Source: CBDCRK01 sp965220955
GTDB taxonomy: Bacteria; Desulfobacterota; Binatia; Bin18; CBDCRK01
Length of the DNA stretch: 64,000 nucleotides
Direction of reading: 5' to 3'
Assembly: GCA_965220955.1 (NCBI GenBank)
Contig: CBDCRK010000036.1
Span: 186,001-250,000, forward strand
The translations under genes were made by a program, and so were the position numbers. Position 1 is the stretch's first letter, and each line of letters begins with the position of its first letter. Positions 34,244 through 43,910 of this stretch are shown piece after piece. Under the pieces are notes generated by a model. It was not told the origin of the DNA, made no database searches, and saw only the letters and a program-made list of their open reading frames with translations.

Positions 34244-36511
34244 TCAGGAAGGCAAGCCAGCAGCCGAGTAAGTCAATGGTCCACTGGCTGAACCCACTAC
34301 CGCTTCCGACTCGTCCAGAAAAAAAGTCCAGGGGACAGGCTGGTAAGTTAACGAGCCATTGGCCGAGGCTACCTTTTTGTACAAATAACTTCCATCATCC
34401 CTTATCTCAACAACTATGCCCTGAACCCTTCTCCAGGTACCCCTTCCGAACTCATCGAGTAAAATGGATTGTTCCCACAATATGGGATCATTTGTTTTAT
34501 ATCCTTTAATTCGATTATCGATCATTTCTGCATCATACCAGATGAAACTAAAAGACAGCAGATTAACCCCATCCTCCACAAGCCGAGTCCAGCGGCAGAA
34601 GAAGGGATTGACAGCACTATCAGCCGGCACGCCACCTGATTGTACAGACCCGCATAGCCATCATCCCCCTCGGTCTGCGAAAACACAACGCTAAAAGAGT
34701 TGTTGACTGAGCTGGGAACCTCCTCACTCACAAAAGTGGCCTCTGTGTCTATACTAAAAGGAACCAAGGATCTTAAGCTGAGTCCCTGGGGCTGGTAAGT
34801 CAGCAGACCGCTGGCTGAACCCACTACACTCTCTGCTGTCCCATCCCCGGTGAAAAACCTCACCCAGTTGCCCCCTCCGAATTCATTCAACAGACAGAAT
34901 TGTCCCCATACCGCAGCGGGACGCCGCCCGCTCGTCCCCACTTCTTCCGCATCCTGCCAGTTGAAGGTAAACAGCAGGAGCCGAAACCCATTATCCACAA
35001 ACAGGGTCCAGCGGCAGTTGCCTACATTGAACAGCGCCGTCTGCCGGTTCTGCCACTGATGGTGCAGTCCCGGATAACCGTCCGCCGTCGGCTTGCTCTG
35101 CAAAAGCTTGACGCTGAGAGAGTTATTCGTTGAACTAGGAACTTCTTCACTCATATAAGTGGCGCTTGTGCTTATACTAATAAAAGGAACCGAGTCCCTG
35201 AAATTGGCCACAGTCGAAGCCGTGAGGTTGAGGGTTCTGGCACAGTCCGACAAATCGGCCTCTCCAGTCGGTTTGCCCTTGTAGGTAACGTTGGGGTTGG
35301 AAAAATAATTGATCCTTGGGCCAGAGCAAGCATCGACAGCGCTGCTGCACATGATCGTATAAAACTCTCCGTCGGGGTCCCCATAGCCATAGGCAAAAGG
35401 AAATGCTCCTTCATAGTCATCTTCGATAGGGTGGTGAGCGCAACCCATATTGTGCCCCAACTCGTGGCGAAGGGACCAAAGGGGGAACTTGGCATTGACC
35501 ACGTTAAAAGCCCATCTCTCGAAGTCATGAGATACACTCGCCATTAAATACCCCTTCCCGCCTTGGTCAAAATCTGCCACGAATAGGCTGACCATATCAG
35601 CCCCATAAGTATCACGGAGCAGGTGAACTTCGTCCATGAAACCATCCCCGTCCTCTTGGAGGCGGACCAGATCCGTTTCGCTATCTCCCGATTCAATGTA
35701 GTCTATCTCCGCTGTGTGCACCAGGTGCAGGCGTTGGGTAACTTCACTATTCTCATAGGCCAGGTTGGTCTCTGTCACATCCAGGTCGATCTGAGTTTCT
35801 ATGGCAGTAGTGCCCCCCCGTGATTCCCGGGCCTCTATGGTGTAGACCACCATAATGTCAATGATTGAGCCATCCTCTGCTGAGTCATCATCACTCAAGG
35901 CCTTAGCGGAAAAAGTCTTGTTAAGAGAATCCTGAAAACTGTCAACCTCGATGGGTTCTCCTCCGGGAGGAAGCGCGCTTGTATCGATCTCGTAGACCTT
36001 ATGCACCCCCTTGCTCTCGTAGCGTATCTCGTAGGATGCTTCCGGTAGCTCAATACTGCCCATCATTACTCGCTCTTTGACCACCAGGACCACCTGGCTG
36101 TGCTCTACTCCCTCTACCTGACCTATCCACGAATAGCTGCCTGACCTGTTTAGTTCTACTCGATCAAAAACAGCACTAAAGCTAACATCATCAAACAGGT
36201 TCAACTCCACAACAAGGCCTGATATCAGTCTGGCTCTTTGAGAGAGCGGCTGCCTGGTCCAGCAAGGCAAAGTTGATGTTAACTAATCTTGCCCGAATAA
36301 TGCTGAGGTCATCACCAGTATCCAAGTCCCCCTCAGGGGCAGTGGCAACGAACAGATTCCTACCCGCTTCATCACTCTGTGAACCTTCATCACTCTGCGA
36401 ACCTTCATCACTCTGTGAACCGATACTACCTTGAGACCATACATAAACACTCCCCATCCATAAGAATATCAAGAAAATTCCACAAGCGAGCACAATAAAC
36501 CGCAGCCGCAT
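34244..36511 (-). pseudogene. secreted reprolysin-like metalloprotease, split by two frameshifts
   Basis: Three adjoining frames together make one exported zinc protease. 36511 to about 36235: signal peptide MRLRFIVLACGIFLIFLWMG, a GSQSDE triplicate repeat and the start of the propeptide. 36235 to about 34630: the body, with the zinc motif HELGHNMGCAHH (HExxHxxGxxH). 34630 to 34244: the rest of a second C-terminal repeat. The C-terminal part has two similar units (SEEVPSS..NNS, CRWTLFVDNGFRLLLF.FNWQDAE and CRWTRLVEDGVNLLSFSFIW). Frame changes near 36235 and 34630 break it. These are either real mutations or sequencing indels; everything around the breaks is conserved, so the damage is recent. 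Confidence 0.72.
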
Positions 36512-36597
36512 TACCCCCCCTCCCTTCGCTGGCTCTCAGCAACATAGCTTCCCTCCAATGACCCTAACCACCCAGAACAACATCAACCAGAGCAGCT

Positions 36598-38277
36598 TTA
36601 CCTCCCCTGTACAGCTTCTAGGGCACGCTGCAGCGCAGGACGGATTTCCTCGGGATCTTCTACTGTCTCCCCATGGCCATCAAAAGCCCGGGCAATGGCC
36701 GCATAGTCAGGCCGGGGAGTAATGGCTGACCCATAAAAGGTGTTGGTCTTCACCGACCATCCTTGAGGGTAAAGCTGCTGGGAGCCTCGCTTCATAGAAA
36801 GGTAGCCCTGGTTGTTAAAGAGCACGGTCAAAGTGGGCATATGGTATTCTTGCGAGCATCCCCAGGCGGCCAACACTGGGTTATAATTAAACGATCCATC
36901 GCCAATTAGAGATACCACCAATCTGTCCGGAGCCGCACACTTGACTCCCAGAGTAATACCCATTCCTAAGCCTAAGCCCCCACTCAGAGCACTCACATAG
37001 CCCCCTGGCTGGAGGGAATCCAGGTAACGAAAAATGGCAGGGCGGGAAGTAATGGTTTCCTCAACTACAATGGCATCCTGGGGCAGAACCTGGTTGAGTT
37101 CATAACATAACCAACGGGTATCAATGGGGTTATGATCCTTGAGGGCCAGAGCCTCCTCCTGCCAGGTTTTCCGGCGCTCTTGGTTTCTAGCACTCCACTT
37201 CTCCAGGCGCTGCTGGATAGAGGAATCCTGGGAAGAAACCCTTTCTTTAACCAACTCCACCAGGGTACCTAAGGAATTCACCACCTCGCCCACCACACAT
37301 AAGTCTGCTGGGTATCCCCAATAAGGAGAGTCAGCCCGAAGCGGATTGTCATCCAAAACAATGACCTTGGTCCCAGGGCCCGGGCCTGCCGAGGGCGGGT
37401 ACCATGGCCCTACGGCAGCCACCAAGAAAACAACATCAGCCTCTTTCAGGTACGGTGTGGCGTCATACCCACCGTGAAGAGGGTGAGTCCTGGGAAAGTT
37501 CACAAAACCAGGACCCTGCGATTCCACAACCGGGGCTCCTATGGATTCAGCCAGCTCTACAAGCTTTTCTACACCCTCGACCCTTTGCCCGGCATTTTCT
37601 GTGATAATGACAGGGTTACGACTTTCCGTGAGCAGCCGGGCAACCTCCTCCAGGCTTCGCACATCAGCACAGGGTTGCGTTGGCAGCGTGTAGGACGTGG
37701 GAGCTGCGGAGACCATCTCCTCCACCATGTACTCAAACGGAATAGACAGAAAAACCGGTCCCTTAGGAGAGGCCATGGCCAACTGACAGGCGCGGTGAAC
37801 GCTGCCGGGAAGGACCACCTTGGTATTCATGCCAAAGCTCCATTTTACATAAGGCTCGGCCATTCGGGCCGGACCTCCTCTATCAGCCAGGAAGCGTAGC
37901 CATTGGAATCCCACATAGGCACCCTCGCCTTCGCCAAAGCCCACGGACTCTCCGGCACAGACCAGCATGGGGACCTGTTCGTGATAGGCAGCTCGCAGCG
38001 CCATGGCCCCCTGCAGAGTACCTACTGTAGTGTGCAGCAATACAACAGGTAACCGTCCTGTCACTTTGGCATAGCCCATGGCCATGCCAAGGGCCACGTT
38101 CTCATGCCGGCTGTTTAGGTACTGGGGCCCTTTTTCCCCCAGAGCCTTTTGTTTAGCCAAGTGCTCCCACACCGGCGGCCACTCTGAGCCGGGAGAAGAA
38201 AAAATGTACTCAACGTTATAACCTCGCAAAACCTGTAAAATTGCTTCTGCGCCACTCAGACCTTTTGCGTCACTCAT
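36598..38277 (-). CDS. thiamine-diphosphate-dependent enzyme (acetolactate synthase/benzoylformate decarboxylase-like)
   Basis: A 559-residue ThDP enzyme with the usual three domains. The N-terminal Pyr domain starts GAEAILQVLRGYNVEYIFSS and has the conserved Glu region, the middle domain has VVESQGPGFVNFPRTHPLHGG, and the C-terminal PP domain has LIGDGSFNYNPV with an NNQGY end, the GDGX(24-27)NN cofactor motif. It probably decarboxylates a 2-oxo acid or ligates carbonyl compounds; the lack of a small regulatory subunit argues against a true acetolactate synthase. It is monocistronic, with SD GGGAGG. Confidence 0.88.
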   Translation of the reverse strand: MSDAKGLSGAEAILQVLRGYNVEYIFSSPGSEWPPVWEHLAKQKALGEKGPQYLNSRHENVALGMAMGYAKVTGRLPVVLLHTTVGTLQGAMALRAAYHEQVPMLVCAGESVGFGEGEGAYVGFQWLRFLADRGGPARMAEPYVKWSFGMNTKVVLPGSVHRACQLAMASPKGPVFLSIPFEYMVEEMVSAAPTSYTLPTQPCADVRSLEEVARLLTESRNPVIITENAGQRVEGVEKLVELAESIGAPVVESQGPGFVNFPRTHPLHGGYDATPYLKEADVVFLVAAVGPWYPPSAGPGPGTKVIVLDDNPLRADSPYWGYPADLCVVGEVVNSLGTLVELVKERVSSQDSSIQQRLEKWSARNQERRKTWQEEALALKDHNPIDTRWLCYELNQVLPQDAIVVEETITSRPAIFRYLDSLQPGGYVSALSGGLGLGMGITLGVKCAAPDRLVVSLIGDGSFNYNPVLAAWGCSQEYHMPTLTVLFNNQGYLSMKRGSQQLYPQGWSVKTNTFYGSAITPRPDYAAIARAFDGHGETVEDPEEIRPALQRALEAVQGR

Positions 38278-38418
38278 GATTGCACCTCCCTCAGGTTCAG
38301 CTGTCTTTTATCATATTCGTCAAGCCTACAGGAGCCTTAGGGCTAGAGCAAAGAAACTATTGCTCCTGTCCAGTAGCTCTGCTAAGCCAGAGTTTAAGCT
38401 AGGTTTAAGGAGGCAGGT

Positions 38419-39792
38419 ATGAACCTGATGCAAAAATTAGCACGGCTGATAATGGGGGTAAGCCTTGTGTTAGGCGTGATTACTGTCCCAGTTTTTGTCT
38501 GGCCTGCTCTGGGCCAGGATGCTCCTCTGGCTATTGTTGAAGGCATGCTGATAGACGGCAACGGTGGCCCACCCGTGCATGATGCGGTGGTGCTCATCCG
38601 GGGGGGGAAGATTACCGCCGTTGGCCCCCGGGAAACCGTACAAATCCCAAACAATGCCAAGACCCTTTCTGCGGGCGGCATGACCGTGATGCCGGGATTA
38701 TTCGATCTCCATGTGCATCTCATCCTTATGGGGCATGGTAAATACGATGAATATTTCCCCAAGTTTCGCAGCCGGATGCAAGCGGAGATCATGCCTGCTA
38801 GCGCTCGCCAATTGTTGCTGCATGGCGTGACCAGTGCGCGCGACATGGGGGCCGACCTGGAAGATATTATGGCAGTCCGAGACCGGATTAACCGCGATGA
38901 AATTCCCGGACCGCGCTTGTTCATCTGTGGCCCTATCCTGCAAAAGACCTTGCCTACCAGCGGCATGTACGACATGACGGCTCAGGCCTTTTTTCGCTGG
39001 ACAGTAGAGAACCCCGAAGACGCACGGGCCAAGACCAGCCAATTGTTAGATGCCGGGGTGGATTTCATTAAGCTGATCCAAGGAGCAGAGATGGCGCCCG
39101 AGGAGTTGGCGGCTATTATCGACGAGGCTCATCGGGCAGGGAAAACAGTTGCTGCCCATGGGCTAGGCGAGGACGAGATCCGTACGGTGGTACAGGCGGG
39201 TGTGGACACCATCGAACACACTGGGCTGGGGCCAGGCACGCCCCCGTACACAGACGATCTGGTTAATCTGCTGAGGGAAAAGAAGACCTATGTGATACCA
39301 ACTGGCGTTGTGGCCTGGGCTTACAAGTTAACCCAAGATTTCCCCGAGAGGCGGTTCAATCAAGAAGTCAGGCAAGACTTTGCTCCTGATTTAGTGCAGG
39401 ATGTAGAACAATCGCTCAGCAACTTCACCACGTTGAAATATTTTGCCAGCGCGTCAGACTGGATTGCCAACGGACCGGCGCGCTGGCGTCAACTTATCAG
39501 CGCCGGAGTGCGTGTGGCAGTGGGAACTGATTCTGGCACGCCAATGAATTTTCATACCGACTCCACCTGGCGGGAGGTCCAGCTTTTGGTCCAAAACGGT
39601 ATGTCGCCCTTGCAAGCCATCAGTGCGGTGACCAAGGTTCCGGCTATGCTGATGAAACAAGAGGCAAACCTGGGCACACTCGAGCCGGGAAAGCTGGCCG
39701 ATGTGATTGTGGTTAAGGGTAATGTGCTGGAAAACGTTAGCAATCTACGAAACGTTGTGCACGTTATCAAAGGGGGAAAGAAGTATAAGTAG
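38419..39792 (+). CDS. exported amidohydrolase (Amidohydro_1, imidazolonepropionase/prolidase-like)
   Basis: A 457-residue amidohydrolase with a signal peptide (residues about 1-33, ending ALGQ), so it acts in the periplasm. GLFDLHVHLILMG gives the HxH metal motif, DFIKLIQGA carries the likely carbamylated Lys, TVAAHGLGEDE and TIEHTGLGP the middle His ligands, and VGTDSGTPMNFH the Asp. The family hydrolyses prolidyl peptides, organophosphates or cyclic amides. It is a lone plus-strand gene with SD AAGGAGG. Confidence 0.9.
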   Translation: MNLMQKLARLIMGVSLVLGVITVPVFVWPALGQDAPLAIVEGMLIDGNGGPPVHDAVVLIRGGKITAVGPRETVQIPNNAKTLSAGGMTVMPGLFDLHVHLILMGHGKYDEYFPKFRSRMQAEIMPASARQLLLHGVTSARDMGADLEDIMAVRDRINRDEIPGPRLFICGPILQKTLPTSGMYDMTAQAFFRWTVENPEDARAKTSQLLDAGVDFIKLIQGAEMAPEELAAIIDEAHRAGKTVAAHGLGEDEIRTVVQAGVDTIEHTGLGPGTPPYTDDLVNLLREKKTYVIPTGVVAWAYKLTQDFPERRFNQEVRQDFAPDLVQDVEQSLSNFTTLKYFASASDWIANGPARWRQLISAGVRVAVGTDSGTPMNFHTDSTWREVQLLVQNGMSPLQAISAVTKVPAMLMKQEANLGTLEPGKLADVIVVKGNVLENVSNLRNVVHVIKGGKKYK

Positions 39793-39913
39793 GGGATAGG
39801 TAAAAATTTATTTAACCTTTACTGACCCAGAGGTACGAGGCGGTTGGCTTGATACAGAAGACAACAGTGAAGGATGCAGACACTGCATGCTTTCTTCCCT
39901 GCTTTGTATCCTG

Positions 39914-40759
39914 CTAGACCTTGACCATTGAGTCTATCTCTATCTCTTCTTCCTGACCGACCAGAAAGTTTCGTACAATATGCTGGAAGGTCTCCCGTTT
40001 CTCTCTCATGGGCATATGGCCGGCGTCCGCAATGACGGCAAACTTCGAGTGCGGAATCGAGGTAGCCAGCACCTCACCATGCCGCCATGGAACCAGGGTG
40101 TCCTCATGGCCCCAGATGATCAGCGTGTCAGCACTAATCGTTTTCACCTTTTCTGTTAGCTCAAGGTCAGAGTATTGACCCTGAACAAGCTTGACCACAA
40201 TGTCTCGTCCCTTCCACTGTTTGGCAAACTCTCGTCCCTGGCGGACCTCTTCCAACTCTCCACCAAAGTCGCCGGCTATCAAGACTACTCCGGTCTTGGC
40301 AAAAGCCGCCCTAAGAAAAGCGTTCTCATCTATGGTTTCCAGGTTTGCCGCTGGAGCCTCAGGAACGTGCAAGCCCATCGAATCGGCAAGAACTAACCTC
40401 GACACCCGCTCCGGATAGTCTATAGCCATATATAGCGATATCCAGCCACCTAGCGAATGACTAACAAGATCAACCTTATCGATCCCCAGAGTATCAAGGA
40501 ATTTGACCATGACTGCGGCATAATCCCTGACCGAAGTTACGCCCTGGGGAACTTGTCCATCTCGCCAGCCAGGCAACTGGGGCGCATACACCAGGTTGGT
40601 AATGCCCAGAGCAAGGTGATAAGTCTCCCATCGGCCCCAGCCTCCCAACCCATGGAGATAGAGCAGCGGCTGGCCCTTGCCGCCTTTGAGGTAGGGAATA
40701 GTAAGGTCATCAACCTTTGCGGTACTACGGGTGAACTGAGATGCGTCTCCGGCTCCCAT
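39914..40759 (-). CDS. alpha/beta hydrolase, possibly a meta-cleavage-product hydrolase
   Basis: A 281-residue hydrolase with oxyanion motif LHGLGGWG (35-42), nucleophile Ser102 in SHSLGG, Asp in WGHEDTLVP and His in DAGHMP. It is the last gene of the minus-strand run that also contains an extradiol dioxygenase, so cleavage of the ring-fission product (BphD/HsaD role) is a reasonable inference. It has no signal peptide. Confidence 0.87.
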   Translation of the reverse strand: MGAGDASQFTRSTAKVDDLTIPYLKGGKGQPLLYLHGLGGWGRWETYHLALGITNLVYAPQLPGWRDGQVPQGVTSVRDYAAVMVKFLDTLGIDKVDLVSHSLGGWISLYMAIDYPERVSRLVLADSMGLHVPEAPAANLETIDENAFLRAAFAKTGVVLIAGDFGGELEEVRQGREFAKQWKGRDIVVKLVQGQYSDLELTEKVKTISADTLIIWGHEDTLVPWRHGEVLATSIPHSKFAVIADAGHMPMREKRETFQHIVRNFLVGQEEEIEIDSMVKV

Positions 40760-40791
40760 AAGAGTCCCTCCTCGGTCTTCTTGTTCCTATT

Positions 40792-42489
40792 TCAGGCAGT
40801 GATATTCATCCAATGCTTAAAGCACTCTAGTTCGAAAAACGATTCATCGGCATCCGAGTCTGGCTGAGGTCCATCCGCTGGGACGGTAATAACCAAGCGA
40901 ATCATATAGCGGTCTCCGGCTACCGTCCGCTTCTGCGCAGCAACCGCCGCATTGGGCTCATACTGATCAAGAATCTCCTTGAATTGTTGGTACTTGCCTT
41001 GGAAAATCACTTGTTGGTCCTCACCCGTCTCATGGTAGGCCTCAAGCAGCACCTCTGCCTCCTCGGGCACTTCTCCCCCATTCTTAGCAGTCAGGTGCAA
41101 ACGGAAGGCACTGCCACGATATTCTGCGGTGGGTCCAACAAAGATAATTTCATAGGGAAACCCATCCGGTCCCCTCTCAGGAACCCGCATTTCCCAGCCA
41201 ACCCTTACCTTGCCGTTCTCACGGCTTATAAACTCTCCCAGCGTCTCGGGAGATTCCCTGGTTAAGACGTAATTAAAATCGCTATACAACGGCAACTCCT
41301 CGGCTGCTTCCTTTTCTCTGAGTTCATAGGCGGTAGCTGGCGCAGCCGCGGCTTGCTTCGGCTTTGACTCCTCTTCATTGATAGGGCGCAATGCGGGCAG
41401 AACATGATCAGCAAATAATCTCTTGGACTTCATAACCTTTTCGTGAGCAAGATTGCCCACACGGAACATACCCATGAAGTGACCATAACCGGCAACCTTC
41501 ATATCCTTTTCCAGCCACTTGGCGACATAGTCCGGATCGCCACAGACAATAAAGCCATTCTCCCGCATAGCCTCAAACGGCGTGTGGGGCCCGGGAAAAT
41601 CTTTCTCAATGTTGCGGCGAAACTGAAATGACCGGTCGGTCTGGAGACCGGGTACGGGGGCCGGGTTATTTACCGGGCGAGAAAGGACACGGAAGAAGTA
41701 GTACACTGCTTCCTTGACCTCCTCAATGGCCTTTTCATTGGTTTCGGCCACATGGATCAAGCGCGCTCCCACAAAGTTATCGTAGCCTGGCTGCCAGCTG
41801 AAGCGCTCATGGGCAACCTTGCGGTATTGGTCAAAAGCATCCTGAAAAGCTTCTGTGGGAAAGAAAACCTGGCAGCCAGCAATCCTGCGCTCAGCCGCGA
41901 ACTCAATGGTTTCAAGAGAGCCGGTTGGCATCCAGAACGGCAGGGGCTTCTGGATTGGCTTCGGCCAAATAGACACACCCGTCAAATTCCAGTACTTGCC
42001 CTCATAGTCGAAGACTTCTTCATTAAGACATTTGTAAACAATGTCATAGGCTTCTCTGAGCCGCTCCCGGCTGGTGAACGGGTCGATATTGTAGGAGACA
42101 TACTCAAACGGCACGCCACGAACAATGCCGCCAATAAAACGACCCCCGGAGAGGCAGTCCAACATGGCAAACTCCTCGGCCGCTTGTACCGGATGGCGCA
42201 GTGGGAGGATATTGCCAATAACGCCCACCTTCATGGTTTTGGTCCGCATAATGATAGCGGCCGCTGTAAGGTTACAAGAAGGCTGGATATTAATGGCGGT
42301 GAAGTGGTGTTCGTTAACAAAAGCCCCATCGAAACCTAGATCCTCGCAAATGGCCCACTCATCGAGATGTTCGTGATAGGTCTGGGTGACCAACTTGGGA
42401 TCGCAGAACTTGTTGGTAAACCTCACCTCTGGACCAATCTCTGCAGGGACGCCCGGATAGGTCAACTCGTCAAAAGTATAAAATTTCAT
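40792..42489 (-). CDS. LLM-class flavin oxidoreductase fused to an unknown C-terminal domain
   Basis: A 565-residue protein, far longer than the usual 330-430. Residues 1-369 are a luciferase-like barrel with EDLGFDGAFVNEHHF (49-63) and CLSGGRFIGGIVRG (112-125). A Lys/Ala/Pro-rich linker (370-400) leads to a 165-residue tail that looks beta-rich (EIIFVGPTAEYRGSAFRLHL, MIRLVITVPADGP) and that I do not recognise. The frame is continuous with no second start, so this looks like a true fusion. The gene lies between an alpha/beta hydrolase and an extradiol dioxygenase in the same operon. Confidence 0.88.
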   Translation of the reverse strand: MKFYTFDELTYPGVPAEIGPEVRFTNKFCDPKLVTQTYHEHLDEWAICEDLGFDGAFVNEHHFTAINIQPSCNLTAAAIIMRTKTMKVGVIGNILPLRHPVQAAEEFAMLDCLSGGRFIGGIVRGVPFEYVSYNIDPFTSRERLREAYDIVYKCLNEEVFDYEGKYWNLTGVSIWPKPIQKPLPFWMPTGSLETIEFAAERRIAGCQVFFPTEAFQDAFDQYRKVAHERFSWQPGYDNFVGARLIHVAETNEKAIEEVKEAVYYFFRVLSRPVNNPAPVPGLQTDRSFQFRRNIEKDFPGPHTPFEAMRENGFIVCGDPDYVAKWLEKDMKVAGYGHFMGMFRVGNLAHEKVMKSKRLFADHVLPALRPINEEESKPKQAAAAPATAYELREKEAAEELPLYSDFNYVLTRESPETLGEFISRENGKVRVGWEMRVPERGPDGFPYEIIFVGPTAEYRGSAFRLHLTAKNGGEVPEEAEVLLEAYHETGEDQQVIFQGKYQQFKEILDQYEPNAAVAAQKRTVAGDRYMIRLVITVPADGPQPDSDADESFFELECFKHWMNITA

Positions 42490-42556
42490 GGGTTTGCCTC
42501 CTTTCGTTGCAGAGCAGGCATGGGGACCTACTCTTATAAGCAGAACATCTCATTCG

Positions 42557-43447
42557 CTATGCTGCCTCCGCCCTGCGGTGACCCCAGATGACACCTGAGG
42601 TGTGGAGCTGTACCTGCCAAGTGGCGTCATCCACCTCTCGCGCGCCCCAGCCGTATTCGACCTCAAACCCAGAGGGCGAACGCAGATAGAATGACACCAT
42701 ATGGTCGTTGGTGTGACGGCCCAGGGTGCGGTTAATCAGTCCCTTGTCTTGACAGAGGTAGTAGGTAGTCCCCACATCATTAAGAGAGTTGAGCTGCAGC
42801 ATAAAGTGGCGAAGCCGCTTCGCAGACCGCTGGGGTGGCGCCAAAAAAGCCAGGGTATGGTGGCGGGGGTTACAATGGAAAAAGGCCATTTTTGTTTTTA
42901 TCCCTGGCGTCATTTCTGCTTGCACAAAGTCGCTGATCCGCATCCCCAGCACATCGCGGTAGAAGTGTAAGCTTCGATCCAAGTCGTCCACGGCTAAAAC
43001 GAAATGCCCTAAACCTAACTCCCCAGTCCTAAAGCCGGCAATGGATCTAGGAGATTGAAAAGGTTTATCGAAATGCACTAGAGGACCATAAAAGACCTCA
43101 GAGGCAATTCCATTAGGATCCGAAAACTTGATCAACCCAGCTACTCTTCTGGCCTCAGCTTCCGCCGGTGTTCCCGGCGCTACCTCCACACCGGCCGCCT
43201 GCAGCTGATCCGCTATTGTTCCTAAAGCCTCCTCGTTCGTTACCTCCCAGCCAATATAGGCTAGGTCATCACTGCCCGTGGGATGCAGGATGAAACGATG
43301 ATGATACTCGTCCATTCTTAGGAAGAGGGAGCCATCCTCTTCTCGCTCGTTGACTCCAAGACCCAGAACCTGAGTGGCAAAACGCTCCCAGGTCTCGAGG
43401 TCACTAACACTAATTCCCAAATAACCTAGTTGGGTTACACTGACCAT
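42557..43447 (-). CDS. extradiol ring-cleavage dioxygenase (VOC superfamily, BphC-like)
   Basis: A 296-residue type I extradiol dioxygenase with two vicinal-oxygen-chelate modules. Expected Fe(II) ligands are the His in GLGHFVLAVDD, the His in RHHTLAF and the Glu in SGFEVEYGW, in the order H-H-E of BphC. I start it at 43447, where GGAGG precedes ATG, since the longer frame to 43495 overlaps the coxG-like gene. It would open a catechol ring next to the hydroxyls. Its neighbours supply an oxidoreductase and a C-C hydrolase, matching a meta pathway. Confidence 0.9.
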   Translation of the reverse strand: MVSVTQLGYLGISVSDLETWERFATQVLGLGVNEREEDGSLFLRMDEYHHRFILHPTGSDDLAYIGWEVTNEEALGTIADQLQAAGVEVAPGTPAEAEARRVAGLIKFSDPNGIASEVFYGPLVHFDKPFQSPRSIAGFRTGELGLGHFVLAVDDLDRSLHFYRDVLGMRISDFVQAEMTPGIKTKMAFFHCNPRHHTLAFLAPPQRSAKRLRHFMLQLNSLNDVGTTYYLCQDKGLINRTLGRHTNDHMVSFYLRSPSGFEVEYGWGAREVDDATWQVQLHTSGVIWGHRRAEAA

Positions 43448-43457
43448 AATAACCTCC

Positions 43458-43910
43458 TTATTTATTAGCAAAGTAGGCGGCCACATTACGAGCAAACTCT
43501 GCCATCATCTCATCCGCCTTCCTGCGAATTACCGGTTGCCCGAATTCACCAAGCTTGTTCATAAGCCGCACCTCAGCCTGAACCAAGAGTGCTGTTTCTC
43601 TGGGGCTGCGTTCAGTAAGCGTCATCCGGGCTGTAACATGGACACCGCCACCCACACGACGATCGTTGGCCTCAGCCTGCGTTGCCGCCCGCCAATTCTG
43701 TTGGTCGCGCTCTTGGATAGTCACCGCTCCTTGTAGGGTAAGACGAATAGGACCCAATTTAACACGCATTTGACCCGTGTACTGATCAACACCGCACGGC
43801 GTGATGTTTTGGACGCCGGGCACACAGGCTGCCATTTGCGGCACATCCATGAGAAAATTCCACAGTTCTTGTCGCGCCGCCGGTATGGTGCACCGCTGCT
43901 CGAAGTTCAT
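43458..43910 (-). CDS. CoxG-like SRPBCC protein
   Basis: A 150-residue START/SRPBCC-fold protein of the carbon monoxide dehydrogenase subunit G type. It starts FEQRCTIPAARQELWNFLMD and has QMAACVPGVQNITPCG, the family core. CoxG is thought to help recruit or mature molybdenum hydroxylases at the membrane. It overlaps the FAD subunit gene by four bases. Confidence 0.87.
   Translation of the reverse strand: MNFEQRCTIPAARQELWNFLMDVPQMAACVPGVQNITPCGVDQYTGQMRVKLGPIRLTLQGAVTIQERDQQNWRAATQAEANDRRVGGGVHVTARMTLTERSPRETALLVQAEVRLMNKLGEFGQPVIRRKADEMMAEFARNVAAYFANK

Noticed and set aside
36598..38277. Acetolactate synthase (ilvB) proper
   Set aside because: No small regulatory subunit or ilv genes nearby, and the Pyr domain start differs from IlvB; only ThDP-enzyme family membership is supported.
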